This document shows, piece by piece, positions 48,480 to 60,800 of a DNA stretch of 64,000 nt. The notes beneath the pieces were generated by a model. The model was not told the DNA's origin. It saw only the letters and a list, made by a program, of their open reading frames with translations, and made no database searches. Within the stretch, counting starts at the first letter, position 1; each line of letters begins with the position of its first letter. This DNA is from Cyprinodon diabolis. Lineage: Eukaryota > Chordata > Actinopteri > Cyprinodontiformes > Cyprinodontidae. The DNA is taken from positions 52,493,964 through 52,557,963 of the forward strand of contig CM060065.1 of NCBI GenBank assembly GCA_030533445.1. Direction: 5' to 3'. The position numbers and the translations under genes are program-made.

Positions 48480-48960
48480 CATGTTTTTTATTGCAAAAAA
48501 AAAAAAAACATACAAGAACAACATTGAACATTAATAATTACACTCAGATACAACATCAAAGGGCTTTACAAAATATACGGCAATTATTTTACAATTTAAA
48601 ATCAAATCTGTACTCTAAGGTTGCAGTTCTTTAAGGGCAGTTATCATTTGAATGGCTTTAGCATTTGAGCTAAAATGTAAGGATTCTATGTAGATAATAA
48701 AATCTGGAAATTAGTTTTTTGTTGTAAATATTTTGGGGGGTGGATATGATATTTGCCATAACTACAAAAAAAGTTAGAAACATATAAAAATTCTGTTTTG
48801 ATAAGTTCACATTTCTCCATCCCAAACAAAACATCTTTATCCGTTAAAGTAATGTTGAGATTTGTTGATGAAAAAAAGGACATAACTCTCCAGAATATTT
48901 AGGTGTAGTTAAAATCCCAAAAAAGATGAATAATCTTTTCTTCATTATTTTTACAAAAAG
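48480..48960 (-). mobile_element. L1-clade LINE 3' end remnant
   Basis: Minus-strand reading includes GKYHIHPPKYLQQKTNFQIL, similar to the GK.HIHKCK....P.F C-terminal signature of fish L1 ORF2, then a stop and a poly(A)-like run at 48497. It lies about 250 bp upstream of the idh3a start codon. Confidence 0.6.
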
Positions 48961-49004
48961 TACTCATCAGGTCCAATGTATTGAAACATGTCCTTTTCTA
49001 GTGG

Positions 49005-49435
49005 GCTGCTCAGTGAGGCAGTGGGCAGCAAGAAGGTTCCGGGTTTGATCCCTGGTCTTTCTGCATGGATTCTGCATGTTCTCCATGAGCATGCGTGGGT
49101 TCTCTCTGGGTACTCCTGCTTCCTCCCAAAGTCCAAAAACATGACTGTTAGGTTAATTGGCTTCTCTAAATTCTCCTTTGGTGTGAATGGTAATATGAAT
49201 TGAGAAAGCTTCCTGGAGACGTGGTGAAACGTCTTTAAATCTTGAAAACTAAGTCCAGTGGATATTTTTGGAATTTTTACGGAATGGTTGTTTGTCTCTG
49301 TGTTTCCCTGCGATGGACTGGAGACCTGTCCAGGGTGGACCCCGCCTCTCACCCGTAGACAGCTGGAGATGGACACCAGCACCCCTCGCCACCCCGCTTG
49401 GGATAAGCTTGATGGAAAATGGATGGATGTCCTTT
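49005..49435 (+). mobile_element. SINE-like dispersed repeat, interrupted
   Basis: GTTCCGGGTTTGATCCCTGG resembles a pol III B box. It is followed by GCATGTTCTCCATGAGCATG, AGGTTAATTGGCTTCTCTAA and, after an insert at about 49205-49285, GCGATGGACTGGAGACCTGT, CACCAGCACCCCTCGCC and a GGATGGATG end. This is a very common fish repeat. The insert contains AAGTCCAGTGGATATTTTT, also found at about 52990. Confidence 0.6.
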
Positions 49436-49552
49436 TGCTGCATATAGAATAAATTCATTTAAAAGAAAATGCTCTGAAATCAGACACAACTTTAACACAG
49501 TTGCAGTGTGTTCACTTTACTCCATCTTATATTAATTTAAATACATCATTGT

Positions 49553-49640
49553 TCCTTATCTTCCTAACAGAACACCTGGCTCTCAATCTGCAGGATCACT
49601 AGTGGTTACAAGAAATTCCAAAAGTAGATTTTGACGGGAA
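49553..49640 (+). mobile_element. LINE fragment (L2/CR1 group), left piece
   Basis: CTTCCTAACAGAACACCTGG and CTCAATCTGCAGGATCACTA correspond to the LINE coding part near 30890-30965. The match stops at AAAAGTAGA and resumes at 50565. Confidence 0.7.
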
Positions 49641-50029
49641 AAAGTATTTTATAATCTGTGCCTGTTTCGCCTGTAGTTATTAACTCTGATTGTGAGATTG
49701 TTTTGTTACCTTTATTGCACAAAAGTGTTTGTTTAGGCTGTTGCACACCAGCAAGGATACAGAGTGTCTGAATGAGAGGAATTGTTTAATACTGTTAGGA
49801 AATGTTTTGGAATAAGAGTGCAGACTTATTCAACTCAATGTTTATTCAACATTTGACTGTTTTCTGCAGCTGTCCTTATCTTGTTTGGATTAACTGTATG
49901 TGAAAACCTTCAGGTTTGCAGACTTTAAGTTATTTAGAAAACCTTGTCTAGATCAGAATAGGCAGGAAAATTGACAAGGCTGTTTTCTCCCTCGCAAGGA
50001 TTAATAAACACAGCCAGGGGTGGGTATTC

Positions 50030-50545
50030 CCAAAGAAGTCACGATTCGATTCGAATCACGATTCACATGCCACGATGCGATTCTATCACGATGCATCACG
50101 ATTCTTGAATTATTGCGATGCATTCATACATAGCTGTAGTTTTGAAATGACTTTTGGAGGTGTTGCCATGAAAACAAATACTACTGTAACAATATATCAA
50201 CTTTATTTTTACCTTTGTTTTTAAAACCAAAATGCTTCCAAACATCGGATTTGAAATGTGATGGAGCCGGACGATGTTTCTCAATCTCCTCCGTGTTTTG
50301 TTTTTGAATGACTCGGCGCAGTATCCCGCAGCCGGAAATGCTTGTGACACAAGGCAGCGTGCGTCAACACATCCGCAGCGACACCTACTGGACTGGAAGT
50401 TGTATTACACTTGTTTTTGGCTGATGTTCGCCAACCATTCATGCAATTTTATCTATTCAGTTTTTTCTAATTAATCATCAATACTTGGCGTCAAGAATCG
50501 ATGCAGTAGATCACGAAAATTAGAATCACGATGCATCATCATGAC
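50030..50545. mobile_element. Probable hAT-like MITE (CACGATTCGATTCGAATCACG)
   Basis: The left part has GGGTGGGTATTCCCAAAG and repeated CACGATTC/ACGATGC words; the right part has AGAATCGATGCAG and AATCACGATGCATCA. It separates two halves of one LINE copy (49640 and 50565). No target duplication was fixed. Confidence 0.45.
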
Positions 50546-50564
50546 GAGACTCAGACTTTTTTTA

Positions 50565-50860
50565 ATTATCAGGCTCCTCTCCTGTGGAACCAAATACCAG
50601 TTTTAGTCCGTGAGGCGGACACCCTGTCTACTTTTAAGCTAGGCTTAAAACTTTCCTTTTTGATAAAGCTTCTAGTTAGAGTGGCTCAGGTTATCCTGAT
50701 CTATCTCTATAGTTCTGCTGCTATAGGCTTAGACTGCTGGAGGACATAGGGACCCCTTTTTCATCATTCTGCTTCATTCTATCTCTATTCTCCACTTTAT
50801 GTTCCCTATCTTTATGTTTTCTCTCTTCCTTCTCCACTGTGCCTCCAACATGTTGCTCCT
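50565..50860 (+). mobile_element. LINE fragment (L2/CR1 group), right piece
   Basis: TTATCAGGCTCCTCTCCTGT onward matches 30985-31215, with a one-base loss at about 50638 and divergence after about 50800. Together with 49553-49640 it is one interrupted insertion. Confidence 0.85.
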
Positions 50861-51832
50861 CTTTAGAGGCACTAGTGGAAGCCATCTGTCATCTCTACTT
50901 CCCCTTCAGGTTAAAACAACAATGAGGCTCGTATGAAGAGCCCAAGGACAGAACCACCGCTGACCCAAAAGAACACAAAAGCCCGTCTCAAGGCAAGGAA
51001 CATTTATTTGTTTTTCACAATTAGGTACAGAGAAAATTCATGTAAAATGCTTTACAGGCATTTACATGAACAATAAAAACAGGAATAAAAAGCAGAATAA
51101 AAGCAGGCAAAGATTAAGAAATGATAAAATCTGGTAATAAAACAGTTGGACCATAACCTTAAACTAATAATACCTCCGATAACAGTTTAAGAGGATCAAA
51201 GATGCTTTGATTTAAATTGATTGTGTATTGAATTCTGTGAAGCTCTCAGTAAATAATTAAAGGCAGCTTTATAATGGCGATATATAGAGCAGGACTGAAT
51301 ATTCTGCTGGTATGAGGAACTGAACTCTGTAGTGTAGATATTAGGTTCCTATAAGGACATCCTCACTTAATCACCTTGATGCCTTCAGGAGCCCTCAGAA
51401 ACCTCATTACCCCAGAGAACTGCTTTCAGACCGGTTTCAGTTCTTCCTCATGGGAGGAGGAGAATGAACGGATCAGTCAGTGTTTAATCGCTTAAGCCTG
51501 AAACAAACGGGAAATCTCAGAATATTTAAATAAGTAAAATATGAACTTAGTCTGTAATGGAAAGCAGAGATTCCAAGCAGCACTTGAACGCAGCACAGCA
51601 ATCCACCCTTCTTCCTCCTCCTCTCCCTCCTCCTCCTCCTCCCAGGATCAGATTTTCCTCTTTGCTGCCTCCAGCTGAACAAGCATCACCCTCGGAGCTG
51701 GATGCAGATGCAAAGACTTCCCATCCGGACCGCGTGAGACCCCCCGCCTGGACGTAGAGCGACCTGAAGGGTGGACGTGGTGGAGTCTTCCAGGGGGATG
51801 CAGCTTTGTGATGGGAGGATCCGCCGGACACG
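50861..51832. other. Upstream region of cib2, no gene
   Basis: AT-rich sequence, then a GC-richer and CCTCCTCCTC-rich stretch at 51600-51700 just before the cib2 start, fitting a 5' UTR or promoter. No TATA box was settled. Confidence 0.4.
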
Positions 51833-54800
51833 ATGGGCAACAAACAGACGACCTTCACCGAGGAGCAGCTGGAGGCGTATCAGGTAGCAGGTCTTATGAG
51901 TTTCTGTGAGGTTTAAGGTGAGACGGCAGATAACATGAACATAAATCAGAAGCTGGACGATCAGAACGGCACAGCTGCTGCTGATTGGCTGATCCCCAGC
52001 CTCCATCTGCATCCTGATGCCCTGAAACCAGATCCTCCCAGAGGACTCATCCTGTTTATCTGTTTGTTTACAGGACTGCACCTACTTCACCCGGAAGGAG
52101 ATCCTGAGGTGAGTGCTGGAGCAGGATCTGTTTGTTTGCTGAAACATAGATCTTCTTAGTCAGGATTCCAACATGGTGCATGATGACCTGAGCCTCTGGA
52201 GTTATATAACCCTTTGTGAGAACATGTGGAAGCTTAAAGAAACATGGAGAGAATGAGCGAGAAGAATAAGAGTTGAGGTGGAGCTACAGAGGAGTAAAGC
52301 TGATGATGAAGATCTGTTAAAGCTGGAGAAGCTTCAGGAAGCCACTAGATTAGATGTTATAGTTCTTCTTCCCTCTGGAGATCATCTCAGGCATTCAGGT
52401 CCTCCAGCTTCCACTGACCTCTCACACATATGGAGTCTTCAACTGAGGATGAAGACCATTGATTGTGTGAAACCATTCTCTCATCTTTTAATTTTATATA
52501 AAGTATGATGCGATCAAAGAAATGCTTTTCATGGGAGAAGTTTCAGAGAGATTTTCCAGACTGAAACCTTTTCAGCCTCCATGATGGTTGTTAGGATTAC
52601 AGCTGATCTCCTAACATTCAGGCAGGAAACTCAAGCCAGTTCATGGAGGTTCCAGGAAGTCATGAGGACTTTAGACCAGTAGAGGGAATATTCAGTCTTT
52701 TTTTCACACATGCAAATAAATATATAAATAAACTCTATTGATTTAAATGCCACATATTCATAAAGTAATAATTATAGAAATTAGAAAACATTAGTTTTAT
52801 TACATATTTATCAAAGCTACTGTAAGACATGTGGAAAAATGGCACCCGGACAAAGATGGGTTAAAAGTAATGCACTAGATGCTGATGAAGATTCTCAGTC
52901 ATCCAGGTCATAGTCATTCCGTAAAAATTCAAGAAATATCCACTGGACTTGGTTTCCAATATTTGAAGATTCTTCAAATCTTGGAAACCAAGTCCAGTGG
53001 ATATTTTTTGAATAATTCACTAGATGTCTCACTCTGCTCCCCTTTAGTGACAAAGGCTAAATTTGAATGTGCGAATTGTAGTCCCTACTAGGGATGCACG
53101 ATATTGGGATTTTGGCCGATATCCGATATGCCGATATTTTAAAACTCATGTAGCCGATAACCGATATCGATACCGATGTTAAAGCTGGACAAAAATAAGT
53201 AGTCATTGAAAATAGCAGTTTTGTTATCCATTTCTGACACTTTGAAAAATAATATACTCAAATATATTTTCATATGCTGATATCAAATTGATTTTTAAAA
53301 ACGCGGTATCGATCTATTTTACTTTCAAACTCTCGTGAAATTTCATCGTTCTGTTACAAACTCTCGTGATATTTTGCAAATTCTTGTGAGATTTTGTTAG
53401 TAAAATAGATCGATACCGCGTCAATATATCAACATATAAAAATATGGCAACATTTGGTGAATTTTCGGGGGATTTCGTAGCATAACGATGACATATAGCA
53501 ATATTTCATTAGTAAAAGAGATTGATATGGTGTTTTTAAATGGCAATATATCAGCATATGAAGATATTGGGATATTTTAATGTATCAATATTTTTTCCCT
53601 CGTCTTTAGAAGTTTTTAAGTCTGTAAAAAAGACGTTTTAGAGGAAGAAGAAGAAGTAGTATTTTATTTTTAGACTTTAGAAACTCAGAAGCTGATCAAA
53701 TATCGGGTTAAATATCATTGGGTAGGCCGATGTCCGATATTCAGTTTTAAGGCCGATACCGATAGGGGGCCGATTATATCGTGCATCCCTAGTCCCTACC
53801 TCCTCTTCATTCAACTATCATGGTTTTAACAGAAAGAAAACTATCCCGATTGCTTTCCTGAATCCTTACAGCCTGCAGCAGATTGGTACAACCTACAGGA
53901 AGAGAACTATATAAAAATTATACCCAGAACAAATAAAGGTGTTTACATTAGCGTGTATCATGGGTGTAGGTTTGCATAGGGACCATAGGGACATGTCCCT
54001 ACCAACATTTTGGCCCGACCTACTTGTCCCTACCAATAATTTCATGTGAATAACATGTTTATAATTTAAAATACAGTGTTGTGGCAGCAGTTGCTTCTTT
54101 TCTCACAACTTGTATATTAAAGTTAATAATTTAAATTCTCAGTGGCAGTTCCCCGTATAGTTCCCATGCCTATGTAAATACAATAAATCTATTTTAAGTC
54201 CCTTGAATATGTTATTTTGCTTTGTTTTACACTACAGAGAATATTAGCACATATTTTTAAAAATAACAACGGTTTTACCTCTGTTTACCTCTGCACAATT
54301 CTATTTCTTCAAAAGAAAAACACTGGATAAATACATAAACAACAGACATATTTAGACTATATTTGGTTAAAAAGATAAATATTTGCCTTCCATCTTAGTC
54401 ACTGGTAAGTTCAAATGTAAACCCTTTTCAAAGTGTTAAGTTGTCCCAATTTTACATCATTCCGAGCCACTAATGCTTCAAACATTGATAAACAGCATCT
54501 TGTGTGTGTAGTGCTTATAAAATTTTTAGAAATGTTGCAAAAATGCTGTTTTCTCTTTAAACGAAAGGCTCACTTCAAGCATAAAAAAAAGGATTATACA
54601 TAATAGGGGTGTAAATCACATCCATCATGGCGATTCGATTCAGTATCGATTTCCTGACCCCACGATTCGATTTTTTTTTTTTACACCTTACAGGCTAAAC
54701 AAAGTTTCAAGTTTGAAATAAATCAATGAAAGCTGTAATATCATTATGCATTCTCTTTAGAAACAACAGCAAATAACAGAAGTAGAAAAGTTGCATCAAA

Positions 54801-57800
54801 AAATACTGCAAAAATACTGCACAATATCAGTGTAATGAGTTCAATGCAATACCTCGGCTCCAGAGAAACATATTTTTTTAGAATCTAATAAATATACTCA
54901 GCAAAGAGAGATGTTGCGTAGAGATTTAGACAGGAATAAAAATAAACTAGATATAAGGGAATTGTTTCAAAGGTCATCTGGGGATGTAGTTTTTGGGAGT
55001 ATTTTTAAGTTTCTAAGAAGAACGGGTATTTTAGGGAGAATATAATAGTTTGTCTGGTCCATACTCCATTCTGGAAGGTGGCGGTAATGCACCTATAAAT
55101 TGTTTGCCAACCGCCATTAAAAAAAAGAAGAAGAAGAAGCCTCCAGAGTGTCGACGTCACCGCCCCCTTGAGAGACGCTCCGCTGCACCTCTCCCAGATT
55201 GTAACTGACCGCAGACAGCGCCGCAGACAGGAAGCCGGCTTGTTTTGTTTTTATGACCGAAATTGCGGAAAACAACTCGTGAAGTTTGACCCGCTAGAAG
55301 AGCGAGGTGCGCGAGAACGCTGGGACCCTTTTTCCAGCTGGATCTCCGCTCTTTTTGGCCCTCATGTCCCTCCGTCGTCGGACTAAACTCGCCCCCACTT
55401 CCTCACCGCCTCGGCCGTATCTAGACCCACAGCGTGTAGCACAGACCACGTTTCAATACTGAGCATAATTTAAAAATGTCTGCATCAAGCTCACTGCAAC
55501 ACACTGCTGTAAGAGTATAACCAGGAAGCGAGGTAGGAGGGCAAAATAGGTTTAGCGGCACCGCAGCACGGGAGGGAGAATTACGCCCAGGAGCAAATGG
55601 ATAAAAATAGACCGGAGGAAAAAAAAAAACATGAATCGATTATCTTGCGGACGTTTCGATGCATCGGATCGTCGGCTTTTGGATCGATGCATTGATACAA
55701 AACGATTATTATTTACACCCCTAATACATAATGAGTAGGACCAATGACATCAGAACAATTCAACTTAAGACCTATAGTGTCCCTACCAAAGTTGAGTTCA
55801 AACCTACGCCCTTGGCGTGTATCACACAGAGTACAATGAAGAAATATGTTTTGTTAAACTTTATGGGGTGCAGTGCCTAAACATCTTGTCACGCAAAGGA
55901 TTGTGGGAATAATCTATAAACTTCCTTTATGTCAGATTGAAACGCCCTGAGGTCTCTATGCTAAAGGAACTATGGCAGAGTCCTCTTCCTACCCTGGTTC
56001 CTCTTCCATGATTTAGAATTTAGCCAATGATCTGCTAATAATTTATCTTCAGTTGTGCCTCTTTGGGGCAGTCTTGGAATCGATAACCTTTCTGTCTTTG
56101 GTCTTCCACCATCTTTGTCAAACAGTGATTGTGAAACATTGTGTCCTCGTTGATCTGCAGGCTGCACGGACGATATCGTGAGCTGGCTCCTCATTTGGTG
56201 CCGCTGGACTACACCAACAATCCAGACATCAGAGTCCCTCTGTCACTCATCGTCACCATGCCTGAGCTGAAGGTAAACTGGTGGTGGGAGCCTCACCGGA
56301 CCGAATGTTCTCCAAGGACCAAACACCAGCAGGTGGATGTTCATCTCCACTGAAATCTTCTTCTCTATCCGATGCGTGACAGGAGAACCCGTTCAGAGAC
56401 AGAATCGTGGAGACGTTCTCAGAGGATGGGCAGGGGAACATGAGTTTCAACGACTTCGTCGACATGTTTTCTGCTCTCTGTGAGACTTCGCCCAGAGAGC
56501 TTAAGACGATCTACGCCTTCAAGATCTACGGTAAGATTGTGTGTCTAAGACATGAACAGCGTTGACCTGGTAGGGACTGATCTAAGGATGAAAGGAGAGG
56601 TTGCAGCTCTGATGAACCAACGTAACGTGATAAGCAGGTTGTCATACATCATCTCTCCATGGGCATGCTCCAAGACCTGAGCCCAGAGCTCCCTTTTTCC
56701 CCCCAAATATTTTACCTCTTTTTTTTAACAGTGTCCTGTCTGGCAATGTGGCTATAAGAATAACTGTCTTGATGCCAAAAAGAGCCCAAGAGACTTTACT
56801 TTCACCAGTGGAGCAGTACGGCTATCGCCATTAGTGTTGGGCACGTTACTTTGAAAAAGTAATTAGTTATAGTTACTAGTTACTTCTCCCAAAAAGTAAC
56901 TGAGTTACTAACTGAGTTACTCCACAAAAAAGTAACTAGTTACTAGTAAAAGTAACTATTGCGTTACTTTTGCGTTTCTCTCGCCCCCGTAACCCTCCCC
57001 ACCCAGCCCCCACCTTCTTGCAGCGTGTTTCCAAAGCCAGCTGAATAGTGCGGACGACAAAGACAAGAACCTGCAGAGAGTTTAGCATTTATTGCAACTC
57101 AATGTAAATGACATCAGGGGGGAACGCCATGTGAAGTTTTTAACAGGGCGTTCAGATCTGGTGAAATTAATAACTGGGGATGTCTAATTCTGAAATCCTG
57201 TGTGTTTGGCTTGTTATAGATACTGCAACATCTATCTATCATCTATCTATCTAGATCTATACTCTGTGTGTGACATAAAATATGGATCTCCATCCCTGCC
57301 ACAAAGGCCATCAGATAATGTTTAAAATAAAAAATACAGTAGGTTGAAAAGGCAGAGTATCCATCCATCCATCCATCCATCCATCCATCCTTCATCCATC
57401 CATCCTTCATCCATCCATCCATCCATCCATCCATCCATCCATCCATCCATCCATCCATCCATCCTTCATCCATCCATCCATCCATCCATCCATTAATCCA
57501 TCCATCCATCCATCCATCCATCCATCCATCCATCCTCCATCCATCCTCCATCCATCCATCCATCCATCCTCCATCCATCCTCCATCCATCCATCCTCCAT
57601 CCATCCATCCATCCATCCTCCATCCATCCTCCATCCATCCATCCTTCATCCATCCATCCATCCATCCATTAATCCATCCTTCATCCATCCATCCATCCAT
57701 CCATCCATCCATCCATCCATCCATCCTCCATCCATCCTCCATCCATCCATCCTTCATCCATCCATCCATCCATCCATTAATCCATCCTTCATCCATCCAT

Positions 57801-60800
57801 CCATCCATCCATCCATCTATCCTTCATCCATCCATCCATCCATCCATCCATTAATCCATCCATCCATCCATCCATCCATCATCCATCCATCCATCCATCC
57901 ATCCATCCATCCACCATCCATCCATCCATCCATCCATCCATCCATCCATCCATCCATCATCCATCCATCCACCATCCATCCATCCATCCATCCTTCATCC
58001 ATCCATCCATCCATCCATTAATCCATCCTTCATCCATCCATCCATCCATCCATCCATCTATCCTTCATCCATCCATCCATCCATCCATCCATTAATCCAT
58101 CCATCCATCATCCATCCATCCATCCATCCATCCATCCATCCATCCATCCATCCATCCATCCATCCATCATCCATCCATCCATCCATCCATCCATCCATCC
58201 ATCCATCCAGATTTCTCCCTTTCATTTGATCGTTCCCGCTCTCCATAGTTCTCCTGTGGCGCGAGCACAGGGCGGCTGTTGCGCGCCTTTAGCCAGCATG
58301 CGCGTTTCCTGTCGCTTGCGCGGTGAATCGTGCCGCCTGCGCTGTGCGGAGATGCAGGGGAAACCGTATCTGATGGGGAAACGCAGCTCGACGTAACACC
58401 GGTATTTTCATGTGGAAAACGCTGTTTTGCTGCTGGAGTCCTCCTGACTCTCCATCTCTCTGTGTGTGCTGTACGTTAACACCCGCCAGCGGAAACACCC
58501 ACCTACCCAACTGACAGACGGAATCTACCTATACATCAGCCAATCTCATCCTCCCCTCTCTCATGACAGGGCGCGCACGAGTCCTATCATGAAAAAAAGG
58601 TTCATTGTGCGACCTGAGTAACGCGCAGTAACGGGGTGTCTGCAGTGGTAACTGCGTTATAGTTACAGTCAAAGTAATTAGTTAGATTACTCGTTACTAA
58701 AACAAGGTAACGGCGTTAGTAACGCCGTTACTTTCAACGCCGTTAGTCCCATCACTGATCGCCATAGTGTTCCGCCTGATTTATGCATATAAATAGCTTC
58801 ATTACAATTCATTCAGGGAGTTTTACAGATTATATGGACACTGCAATTTAAATAAAACAAGAAAGGAAAAACAGAAAAAGGAGAAACGATGAAAGAAAGA
58901 GGAGATAAAGGAACATAAAGATAAAACTTGTCTACCTGTTTGTATTATAACCCTGTATGCAGATGATACCATTGTGTTTTTATTACTGCTGACTTCGTGG
59001 TTTCTGATGGAATTTGAGATTTCCATGTTTGATGCACACACAGAGATGAAAGAAGAAAGATTCAGTTGTCGTCTTCAGGTGGATCTTGTGATTGTTTCAT
59101 CTATGAACAAAGAGCAAAATTAGTATTTGATTGTGGCACCAGTAGCCTTTCATTTACAGCAGGTAGACTAGAAATGTAGAGACAGACAAGAGAGGGACGG
59201 TGTAAAGCAAAGGAACCCTGGACCCCATGCAGAGATGCATCTTTGCTCTAAATATACACAATAAGCCTGACCCCTAATAAAACTGTGCAGGATAGAGCGG
59301 GAAAGTTAAACACTTCTTGAGTTTGCTGGATTCATTGATGGTTCTAAAGTTTGACAGCAGCTGGAGGAAGAATCTGTGATAACGTTCCTTAGGGCTCCTA
59401 GAGGCTGCAGACGGTCACTGAGGAGCACCAGCTCTGCAACAGCTTCATCTGGGGAGACATCTTCCTCTTCTCTTCTCTTCTCTTCTCTTCTCTTTTCGTC
59501 TCTTCTCTTCTACTCTCTTCTATTCTTTTCTATTCTCTTCTCATCTCTTCTATTCTTTTCTATTCTCTTCTCGTCTCTTCTATTCTTTTCTATTCTCTTC
59601 TCTTCTATTCTATTCTCTTCTATTCTATTCTATTCTATTCTATCCTCTTCTCTTCTATTCGTTTCTATTCATTTCTCTTCTATTCTATTCTATTCTCTTC
59701 TCTTCTACTCTTTTCGTCTCTTCTCTTCTATTCTATTCTTTTCTATTCTATTCTATTCTCTTCTCTTCTATTCGTTTCTATTCATTTCTCTTCTATTCTA
59801 TTCTATTCTCTTCTCTTCTACTCTTTTCGTCTCTTCTCTTCTATTCTATTCTTTTCTATTCTCGTCTCTTCTCTTCTATTCTATTCTCTTCTATTCTCTT
59901 CTATACTATTCTATTCTCTTCTCTTCTATTCGTTTCTATTCATTTCTCTTCTATTCTATTCTCTTCTCTTCTACTCTTTTCGTCTCTTCTCTTCTATTCT
60001 ATTCTTTTCTATTCTCGTCTCGTCTCTTCTATTCTATTCTTTTCTATTCTCGTCTCTTCTCTTCTATTCTCTTCTATTCTATTCTCTTCTATTCTATTCT
60101 ATTCTATTCTCTTCTATTCTATTCTCTTCTCTTCTATTCTCTTCTATTCTTTTCTATTCTCTTCTATTCTATTCTATTCTCTTCTATTCTCTTCTATTCT
60201 TTTCTATTCTCTTCTATTCTATTCTCTTCTATTCTATTCTATTCTCTTCTATTCTATTCTCTTCTCTTCTATTCGTTTCTATTCATTTCTCTTCTATTCT
60301 ATTCTCTTCTCTTCTACTCTTTTCGTCTCTTCTATTCTATTCTATTCTCTTCTCTTCTACTCTTTTCGTCTCTTCTCTTCTATTCTTTTCTATTCTCTTC
60401 TATTCTATTCTCTTCTATTCTATTCTCTTCTATTCTCTTCTATTCTATTCTTTTCTATTCTCTTCTATTCTATTCTCTTCTCTTCTACTCTTTTCGTCTC
60501 TTCTCTTCTATTCTATTCTTTTCTATTCTCGTCTCGTCTCTTCTATTCTATTCTTTTCTATTCTCGTCTCTTCTCTTCTATTCTATTCTCTTCTATTCTC
60601 TTCTATTCTATTCTCTTCTCTTCTATTCTCTTCTATTCTTTTCTATTCTATTCTCTTCTATTCTTTTCTATTCTCTTCTATTCTATTCTCTTCTATTCTA
60701 TTCTATTCTCTTCTATTCTCTTCTATTCTATTCTATTCTCTTCTCTTCTATTCGTTTCTATTCATTTCTCTTCTATTCTATTCTATTCTCTTCTCTTCTA

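Noticed and set aside
57243..58246. [12 protein letters not shown] minus-strand ORFs
   Set aside because: Pure CATC microsatellite translation.
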